Of a DNA stretch of 64,000 nucleotides, positions 55,997 through 64,000 are shown in pieces (position 1 is the stretch's first letter; each line of letters starts with the position of its first letter). Source of the DNA: Rhodocollybia butyracea (lineage: Eukaryota; Basidiomycota; Agaricomycetes; Agaricales; Omphalotaceae); contig JADNRY010000098.1 in the NCBI GenBank assembly GCA_015501585.1, positions 124,001-188,000 on the forward strand, given 5' to 3'. The notes beneath the pieces were generated by a model. That model was given only the letters and a program-made list of their open reading frames with translations. It was not told the origin of the DNA and did no database searches. Made by a program: the position numbers and the translations under genes.

Positions 55997-57019
55997 CTAA
56001 GCTTCGTCGAAAACGACCTTTCGACGGTATTTGTTTTGATCACGGAGCCACTGCGGGTTGTAATTAGAGAAGAAAAGAAAGCGTAAACCAAACGAGAACG
56101 CACCTTTCGGTATTCGTGCAAAGAGCCGATTTTTTCACCTAGGAACGATTAGCCCCGGATATTGGATCAGGATAAGAGACTCACCGTAATAGTCTGGGAC
56201 AGGACTTGTCGGACTCTGTAGCGTCACATCTACGCGATTCTTCGCTATCCTCTCGTAGAACTCCTTGTCCTTTTTGTCAATCAAACTACCATATTTTTTC
56301 GTCGAAGGGAGAAGACGCCATAGCGCAGCACCAAGACTCGGGCCAACCACATAGCCAGCGCCCATACATGCCGCCGTGCAGATTCCGTAGAACATGAACG
56401 GGTCGATTCCCTGAGGAAAGAGTACGTCCGTCAGTGACGGTGGAATCATTAATTCTAGAACACGCACGAAGATGGGTTTCATTGGATCCGTGTCCAAACT
56501 TCCAAAGTATGCAGCTCCACCTGCGAGACCTAGTATAGAACAGGGCACAGCGGCAAACTAGAAAAGCTTCAGTCTGGGTGCTCAATTTGGTTATTTTTCC
56601 GAGCTCACATTCTGCCATATTCGTTTACTTCGGCGAATAGTCAGATACTGTGGCCATGTCAAGGTTTCCTTCCCATGCCTGGTAGTAGTTGACTGCGAGA
56701 CACCAGGTTTTATTCCTGAAGACGCGAGAGGTTTCCCAGTGTTTGACGACTGTAAGACGGACGGCTCTGCTGGTTCAGACCCTGCGTTCACAGTTGACGG
56801 TGATTTCGAAGATTTTATTCCCGAGGCCGATGATGCGTTGTTAAAAGAAGATTGCGCGGTTGGCTCTGTCCCGGTTTTTTTGGCCTTTGTCGACTTTAAT
56901 CGAAGAGCGGTTGTTCGTCCTGTATTTGTGAAAATTACAGAGGATGACCGGAAAATTTGACGGGAGATATTCGCTTTGAAAGAAGAGCGAAGAGACGGTA
57001 TGAAAAAGGTAGCCTGCAT
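55997..57019 (-). CDS. PAM17: PAM17, mitochondrial presequence-translocase motor subunit
   Basis: Five exons (57019-56609, 56557-56468, 56410-56185, 56138-56104, 56050-55997) give 271 residues. The start MQATFFIPSLRSSFKANISR is a typical mitochondrial presequence rich in Ser and Arg. The conserved core begins LTWPQYLTIRRSKRIWQN and continues SILGLAGGAAYFGSLDTDP and GIDPFMFYGICTAACMGAGY with two membrane-spanning stretches, then GPSLGAALWRLL and DKEFYERI. Pam17 sits in the inner membrane and helps couple the TIM23 channel to the import motor. It shares a 287-bp divergent upstream region with the MFS transporter gene. Two broken copies are nearby. Confidence 0.92.
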
Positions 57020-57306
57020 ACTGCAACTTGAACAGCGCAAAGCAGAGGATGGAAAGATCACGTGTTGGATATCGAATTCATCTCTCATAATATTATTATA
57101 TCAGTGGCAACTACTCGATCGCGATACTACTAAGACTAGTCGGCATAATCACTCACGAGTCTGATCTTGATACAGCAGCAGCTTGGATACAGAGTCCAGG
57201 CGTATGGAGGCAATGCACACATTGAACGGCCAGTATCCGAATATGACGTGAAATTGCTTGACCAATGAAGAGATTATAAGGGCGCAGAGTTTGTTTTCGA
57301 ACATTA

Positions 57307-59690
57307 ATGGCTTCCACAGGCGTCAAAAGCTCTGCAAATGTACCATATAGCCCTCCCAACGAAATCCAGGCTCTACGACGCGAAAAGACTCAACAACCCG
57401 CACTTGAACTGACCGACCAAACTAACCTCCTGCCATTCCGACGAATAGTTATCGTGTTTCTTGCCTTGTCTCTATGCTCCCTGGTTACATCTCTGGACTC
57501 TCTGATCATTTCGGGCTCCCTGTCTACAGTGTCTGCGGTCTTCAGCGCAGGCTCTACTGCCGCATGGGTTCCAGCAGGTAAAGCAATCATCGCAGCAAAA
57601 AAATATCCCGCTAACAAGTCAAACAAGCGTACCTTATCTCCTCGACATCTTCACAGCCCCTACTAGGAAGGCTCAGTGACATCTTTGGGCGCAGAGCCAC
57701 TTTACTTCTCACAATGACAATCTATATTATCGGGAACCTTGCTGCGGGCTTCTCGAACTCCATTACACAACTGATTATCTGCAGAGGGATTGCTGACGCC
57801 GGTGGAGGCGGAATAACCAGCATGTTGCAAATCATCATATCAGACGTGGTTCCCTTGAGGGAAAGGTGAGCGGGTTAACTGACGTGATAACTCATATGTA
57901 ATTCTGGTTTGCAGAGGAAAATATGTCGGTATCGCAGCTGGTGTTATTGCACTAGGTTATGTCCTTGGACCCATTTTGGGAGGAGTCCTCGCCGAGACCA
58001 ATTGGAGAGTGAGTTGAACGATCATATAAAATTCGCTCCGTAGCCTTATTTCGGCCTCTTCTAGTGGTCCTTCTGAGTAACACTCCCAGTAGCGTTTATT
58101 GCCACCATAATGGCTATAATATTTACTCCGCATAAGCCAACTACGGGCGGAATGCTGCAGTGCGTCCTATATCTCTCCTCTCATTACGCTTATATTGAAT
58201 CAGTATAGGAAAATAAAAATGGTTGACTACATTGGTATGGTTCTAACGCTCGGAGGAAGCGTGCTTATTATGCTTCCTCTCATTTGGGTGAGTGCCAACG
58301 TTAGATCTGGATAGCAGAAAAGTGCTGCTGAAGGGCGGGGTCACCTTCCCTTGGAACTCACCGATTGTTCTGGCACCATTATGTTGCGGTATCTTCGTGG
58401 TAGTGCTTTTCTTTTGGGAATGGAAGGGGGCGAGACTCCCTATTGTTCCAAGTGAGATTTTCCGCGACCCACTCTGTTGGAAGCGACTGATTTCCGAGTT
58501 GTAGTGCACATTTTCAAGCATATGACTGTAACAGGAGTCTATATCTGTATGTTCGCAAAGTAAGCCATACTCCACTCTACTAGTTGTACACGGCGCTTGA
58601 TCATACGCAGCGTTGTATTACCTTCCCCAGTTTTTTCAAGTAGCACTAGGTTATTCGCCTACACGTTCGGGTCGGTTATTACTTCCTTGTTTAGCTTTCT
58701 TTCAGAACTAAGAACTTTCCTCATGCTACGTTCGTCATTCCAGTTGTCATTAGTCAAGTGTTTTCGAGCTTGTTGGCGGTAAACCTGGTTTCTAGCTGTC
58801 AAGATTTCTCATACTCATTTGCTTCACAACTAGGGCTTTTCCGTCAGTCATACTGGAAAGTATCGGACTGTTGTATACAGTGGCTTCGCTCTTTCGGCTA
58901 TTGGATCTGGATGTATCTCCATCTTCACGGCCGATACTTCTAAAGCCGTAATGGTAGTCTTGATGCTTATAACCGGAATCGGAAATGGAATGGTGAGGCT
59001 TTGTTGTTCGGAGGAAACCTATTGAACGCTGACCCATGTATGAGACTATGCAAACCACGACAGTAGCTGCGCAAGCCAGTGTAGCAAGGAAAGATATGTC
59101 GGTCGTAACCGCTGTACGGAACGTGAGCCGTTGCTTGAATTGTATACTATGTATATACTGATGCTTCCCTCGAGTTTATTCGTATGCTTGGAGGGGCTAT
59201 TGCTGTGCCCGTCGCTTCCTCGTTACTGTAAGCCTCCTTGTGTTGGAAACCATATCATACGTTGACAAATTTTCACTATAGAAATAACGCCATGCGTAAA
59301 TCCATGGTCGAGCTCCGCCTCCCCTCCTCGACAATCACTAGCATCATCGATAACCCGGCGTTCCTTATCAGTTCTTCGGCAACGACTAGCCTTCATATCT
59401 CTTCTTCTCAGGCAACGTATGTTCTCTCCCAAGGGTATACGAAAGGTTTCCGAGATATTTTCCTCTTGAATGCAGCGATGTCAACACTCGCGACGGTTGT
59501 TAGCGTTTTCATGATCAAGCACAAGGAGCTTCTGAGGGGAGATGAGGATCATTTGAGGAAGGCGGCTGCGGATGCCTTTAGGGCTAAGCCTGAGGGTGCT
59601 AGAGACGAGGAAGAGCTCGGAGGAGGCAAGAAAATCCCGGGTGATAATCCCACCGTTGCGAATGAACAGGGAGAAACAAGATCAGACTGA
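57307..59690 (+). pseudogene. DHA2-type MFS drug/toxin efflux transporter with one internal stop
   Basis: The gene has at least ten short introns and encodes a 14-TM-type transporter. Motifs seen are FRRIVIVFLALSLC, LDSLIISGSL, motif A as LGRLSDIFGRRAT, CRGIADAGGGGITSM, ALGYVLGPILGGVLAE, LTLGGSVLIMLPLIWGG and a long charged cytosolic tail ending EQGETRSD. Splicing joins nearly all exons in frame. The clear lesion is TGA at 58074-58076, where the family has Trp in the segment WSF-W-VTLP. That stop would cut the protein near one third. It may be a recently lost gene, or a sequencing or haplotype variant. These pumps export fungal secondary metabolites or drugs at the plasma membrane. Confidence 0.8.
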
Positions 59691-60080
59691 CCCAGGATGT
59701 TATAGGAGGGATTCTGGTCAGAGCAGGAAAGGAGTGACAAGTTAATGCATAGTAATCGATGTAAATGGGTAGCGCCTGGTCAGTCAACTGTATTTCAATG
59801 AGTGTGCGGAGCACAACGATTTGAGTGGCAAAATCCCCGTATCAACAATTGTAAGCCTGTAGTATGTACCATTACTACCATGTGGAAAACATTTTTGGCT
59901 ACTACTAAGCCATACTTAACTCCAGATGCGCAAGTCCATTGTACTACACAACTTGAAGAACCAAAATCTATTCAAATTCAATGAGTATGGGCACGAATAA
60001 AAGAAACTACAACTATACTACCACTGGACGGTAGCCAACGGTATAAACCCGATTGTTTCCACCTGCAGCTCATCAATGTC
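59691..60080. other. Intergenic flank of F-box copy F2
   Basis: 59880-60060 is shared with 62630-62770 as the 3' flank of the F-box copies. No gene is seen. Confidence 0.4.
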
Positions 60081-61563
60081 TTATTTAATTGTCCAAAACT
60101 CTACTGTTTGCAGGTTGGGCAGCAGGTTTTCCGTTGAATCAAAGTATCGTAAAAGGTCAAAAACATCTTGGGCTTTTGAACTTCTCGATGGATCAAATAT
60201 GGTGAGGTGGGTAATGGATGGGTTGTGGCGAAGGATTGTAGAGAATTCAGCCAAGATAAATGGTTCAAGAAAAACGTAAGCATCCTGAAGGTCAAATTCC
60301 GTTAGAGTGCACGATGATCTTAAAATGAATCTGTCCACAATCGCTAAAGCAGCACTGAAACTGGAAACGGGTGGGATTTCAAAAACACTTGACACGCAAA
60401 GAATCCAAAGAGGGGAAATCAAGCAAGCCCAAAACATTTTCCAGCACTTGTGTCATACCAGGATCCATCGTCAACCACAATGATAGAAACTTCACATGGT
60501 TGTGGCGCATGGCCACTGAATAAAGAGGAAGTAGAGCTCTTCAGCAACGCATCCCAAAACAGCTCCACATCCCAAAATACTCATATCGGCTCCCAAATCT
60601 GCATGCTCCGCAAACAGTGCTCCACCGTATGGCCAGAGCTGGCTCGTATAAACATGACCAGTGTAACTACTATTTGTGGGCTTCGAAGAACCCAATGCTC
60701 TCTTTTTTGCACAATATCATCATAGTTTGCATTGTTACTTCTTTTAATCGTCTTAGGACCAGAAGGGCCTTGAGGGACACCGGCAAAAGACAGCAAAAGA
60801 CCTGGTCAGAAGCGGAGCGGTAACTACTTAGGGTTAACACGGCCGGTGGGGTCACTTCTGATAAGATTGCTGTCCCAAAACGTAACACTCAAATTTAAAT
60901 TTGAAACCTTTTGGGATGTGTTGCTGAAGAGCTCTAGTGCCTTGCCGAGTTCCGAATCTATGACGAGGGCTAGCTCTGCCAATTTGGGACAGAGCTGTAC
61001 CAACGCTGGGACATTGTGAACTCCGTGAAGGAACAACATGGTGAGCTGTGTCCATGGGAGATTTGACTGAAGATCGATTGGCGATCGTAAAGTCACAATG
61101 AAGGCTTCGTGGAGACTCGGCATGGGCACAACTTGAAAGTTTGAAAGTGATTCGCGAACTACCCTATTTTCTAAAGTGAGGACTTCAAGTTTCGGTAACG
61201 ATTCAACTATGCGCGTGGGGTGATCAATCCTAAGGATCCGGAAATCCCCGTAAGGCGGAGCAGTCTCCATCGGGGAGCTTCATGGACAAGAGCCTGAAAG
61301 GCTCGGTGGCGGATGACCTTTCTGGAAGATGAAGATGGTAGCTGTAAAACGATCGTCAAAAGAGCCGATTTTGATCGTTCAAGAAAGATATGGATGGCAC
61401 GACCGTTGGGCTTTTTGTTGCCTTTGTTGAATGCAACGGGGATAATGGACCATAGTGTAGGATGGTCGAGCATTATGTGGCGCCAGTTAGAGCAGACTGC
61501 GCTCAGCAGGAGTGGGAATGGGGTTGGTTTTCCCCTTGCAAGAATCGTCTTGCTGAGGTTAGG
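60081..61563 (-). pseudogene. F-box/LRR protein gene, broken (copy F2)
   Basis: Homologous to copy F1 on the opposite strand. The second half of the F-box region (LDHPTLWSIIPVAF, about 61470-61430) and LRRs are present. The first half, including KIPNELMLLIF, is missing, replaced by unrelated sequence at about 61563. The frame changes near 61230. A 387-bp TIR element (60541-60927) interrupts the LRR part. Confidence 0.78.
60541..60927. mobile_element. 387-bp TIR element inside F-box copy F2
   Basis: The terminal inverted repeats read TCAGCAACGCATCCCAAAA with one change at the other end. The flanks are AGAGCTCT at 60533-60540 and 60928-60935, an 8-bp duplication of a palindromic site. The uninterrupted counterpart in copies F1 and F3 confirms the boundaries. 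There is no transposase ORF. Confidence 0.85.
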
Positions 61564-62271
61564 CGGAGCCTGTTATCTGCCATCTTGAGCGTGTTGTTGC
61601 TGAAAAGACGCGTTTTGCAAATGTCGGGCGACAACAAGTTAGTACAGATCAAGCGGCGTAAGACCGACTCGAGCTCGATTCGAGCTAGTACAGAGTAAGC
61701 GGTGTAAGACCGACTTTTCCAGAGGTTCTTTTGCCGGTCAACAGAGCTGAAAATTATTGGCTGGGTGAATCTCGTATGCGACAATGAGAAATGGTGATAA
61801 GGTGAGAGAAATCAATAAGCGCTAAACGCTTGTGCCAATTCTCACGTCTGCTATAAGCGCCTATTCACTTACTTGCTCTTCCAGGTTTCTTCTTCATCTC
61901 CTCGATATCAGTCCTCGATCCACATCCTCAGGCTCTCTATGATTATCGACCACCTCCCGAGGTCCCTCTCTATGTCTCTCGGTGGACCCTGACGCGGACG
62001 CTTTCGAGCCTCTGGGTTGCGCGAGCCCAACGCGAGCCGGCTATCTAACAATCCCGATCCTCCCTCCCTCCCTATTAACCCTCCGAGAGACTTGGTTCCC
62101 GTTGCTGCTCCCCTCGACCGCCTTAATTCTCTTTCCAAACCGTCAACTCGCTCGGGCAACACCCGAAGCTTGACCTCTCGCCTCAGCAAATTCAACTACA
62201 CATTCATCTCGCCGTTCAATTTGTTTGTTGTAGATCGAGCGGATCCAGCGGTAGTTCGAGCTTAACAAAGC
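61564..62271. other. Unexplained stretch between F-box and PAM17 fragments
   Basis: It contains repeated words GCGGTGTAAGACCGACT (61650-61715). From 61900 to 62262 plus-strand frames have coding-like composition (for example PSLPINPPRDLVPVAAPLDR) rich in Pro, Arg and Ser. Nothing was recognised. It could be a fragment of a transposon or of a gene moved with the duplication. Confidence 0.35.
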
Positions 62272-62465
62272 TGATTTTTTCACCTAGGAACGATTCTGAT
62301 TAGCCCCGGATGCTGGGGAGGAGAAGAGACTCACCGTAATAGTCCGGAACATGCCTGGTCGGACTCTGTACGTCACATTTACACGATTCTTTGTTTTCAT
62401 ACTCTTTGTCCTTTTTGTCAATCGAACTATCATTTCTTTTTGTTGAGAGGAGAAAACGCCATCAA
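62272..62465 (-). pseudogene. PAM17 fragment
   Basis: Matches 56130-56320 of the intact PAM17 gene, covering the intron 3 region and part of exon 3, with small deletions. Only about 190 bases are present and no frame is kept. Confidence 0.7.
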
Positions 62466-62694
62466 TCGAAGAAAATTACTTGCAAAGGTTTTGCACTTTC
62501 ACGGGAGTTCGTATCATTTCGTCTGAAGTTGGGATTACCATCTAAACAAAAAATTGTCGCAGTCAATTGAGCGGGCTGAACCTCCTCAGATTGTCACCCA
62601 TTGTAAGCCTGTACTAAATGCAAAACATTTTTGGATGCTACTACTACTAAGCCATCGTTAACCCCAGTGCACAAGTGCACTGTACTATACAACT
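62466..62694. other. Intergenic flank of F-box copy F3
   Basis: The last 60 bases match the shared 3' flank of the F-box copies. The rest has no feature. Confidence 0.4.
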
Positions 62695-63990
62695 TCAGGG
62701 ACCAGGATCTATTGAAATTGAATGAGTATGGGCACGAATAAAAGAAACCACAACTATACTACCAGGGATGAACATGATTGTCTCCACCTGCACCTCATTG
62801 CAGTTTTTTTTCCATGTCCAAAAATCTAGTGCTTGTAGGTTGGGCAGAGGGTTGGCGCTCGAACCAGGTTGTCTTAAAAGGTCAACGACATCCTGAGCTT
62901 TTGAACTTCTTGACGGATCGAATATGACGAGGCGCCTAATGGAAGGGTTGTGGTGGAGTATTGTGAGGAAGACCGTGAAGATATCGAGATTAAGGTTATA
63001 AAATATCGTAGATCGCAAATTCCGTTAGGGTGCACGATGATCTTTGGAGGAATTTGTCCACAGTAACCAGAGCGGCGATGCAAGGGGAAACCGGTGGTCT
63101 TTCGTAACACCGGACAAGTAAGGTATCCAAAGAGGGTAAATCAAGCACGTCCAAAACATTTTCCAGCACTTGTGGCATATCGGAATCCGTCGTCAACCAC
63201 AACGATAGAACCTTCAGATGGTTGAGGCAGATGGCCACTGGATAACGTGGAAGGGCCTCACCCAATTCGGAATCCAAGATGGGGCCTAGCGCTGTCAATT
63301 TGGGACAGAGCTGTACCACCGCTGGGACATTGTGAGATCCGTGGAGGCGCAATCTGGTGAGTTGTGTCCATGGGAGATTTGACTGGAGATCAATTGGTGA
63401 CCGTAAAGTCACGACGATGACAAGGCGGGACTCGGCATGGGTACAACTCGGAAGTTTGAAAGCGATTCGGAAGCTTCCCTATTGTATAAAACGAGGGCTT
63501 CAAGGTTCGGTAATGATTCAACCATGCACATGGGGTGATCAATCCTAAGGATCCGGAAATCGCCTACAAGGTGGAGCAGTTTCCATCGCGGGGCTTCACG
63601 GACGAGAGCCTGAAAGGCTGGGTGGCGGATGGTCTTTCTAGAAGGTGATGAAGATGATAGCCTGAGTTGTAAAAGGATCGTCAAAGGAGCTGCTTTTGAT
63701 CGCTCAAGAAAGATACGGATAGCACGACCATTGGGCAAGTTTGTGCTGGGTTGGATGAACGCAACGGAGATGATGGTCCATAGTGTAGGATTGTCGAGCA
63801 TTATGCAGCGCCAGTTAGAGCAGACCGCGCTCAGCAGCAGGGGCAATGGGGTTGGTTGCCCTTTGCAAGAATTGTCTTGCTGAGGTCATATTCATGGCAG
63901 AGTTTTGGAAGATAAGCAGCATAAGTTCGTTTGGAATTTTCCAGATTGGTGCATGGAAGGTCTCTCTGTGTGTGGTTTTTGGGAATATGT
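62695..63990 (-). pseudogene. F-box/LRR protein gene, broken (copy F3)
   Basis: Near-full-length homologue of copy F1. The F-box words PIWKIPNELMLLIFQ are seen at about 63965-63920, AVCSNW near 63830, and LRRs to 62700. Frameshifts occur near 63915 (one base lost), near 63415 and near 63000. The start codon of copy F1 is not preserved. It probably ends near the window edge, but sequence beyond 64000 could change this. Confidence 0.72.
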
Positions 63991-64000
63991 AGTACTTGAC

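Overview
The window looks like the genome of a mushroom-forming basidiomycete (Agaricomycetes). Genes carry many short GT-AG introns of about 46-68 bases. Protein families point the same way: a fungal sesquiterpene synthase, a KRE9-type cell-surface protein, Crinkler-like (CRN) kinase and NTPase genes, F-box proteins, and a multi-pass membrane family common in Agaricomycetes. About half of the window is mobile or broken DNA.

Layout. 101-2468: broken CRN-type protein kinase. 2721-33162: a segmentally duplicated block. It holds six copies (A-F, all on the minus strand) of a small gene whose fold matches acireductone dioxygenase (ARD), two copies of a P-loop NTPase gene with a CRN/RHS-like C-terminus (one dead, one intact), and an unidentified Ser-rich gene with a decayed duplicate. 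This block was invaded by a decayed Copia element (3469-10948, itself interrupted by a hAT-like element), an 1.84-kb unknown insert, and two more terminal-inverted-repeat elements. 33995-40469: a sesquiterpene synthase gene whose fourth intron carries a Copia element with two identical LTRs and one uninterrupted 1487-codon polyprotein. 41601-47619: ordinary housekeeping-type genes, namely AHA1 (Hsp90 co-chaperone), an F-box/WD40 protein and a small secreted KRE9-like protein. 48484-50584: a multi-pass membrane protein. 50780-64000: a second duplicated area with PAM17 (mitochondrial import motor) plus two broken PAM17 copies, a DHA2-type MFS transporter with one internal stop plus an inverted fragment of its 3' end, and three broken F-box genes.

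Most striking points. (1) Four of the six ARD-like copies can be spliced into complete ORFs of about 191-196 residues, yet the residues that bind the catalytic metal in ARD are absent in all of them, so this may be an expanding non-enzymatic cupin family. (2) The young Copia element sits eight bases inside a terpene synthase intron in the same orientation. Removing it and its 5-bp target duplication leaves a 59-bp intron, like the others in the gene, and the seven exons then read through in frame. (3) Six of the in-frame stops of the old Copia element, and some in other broken copies, are CGA to TGA or CAA to TAA changes, as expected from C-to-T decay of repeats.

All gene models were spliced by eye. 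No search or transcript data were available.
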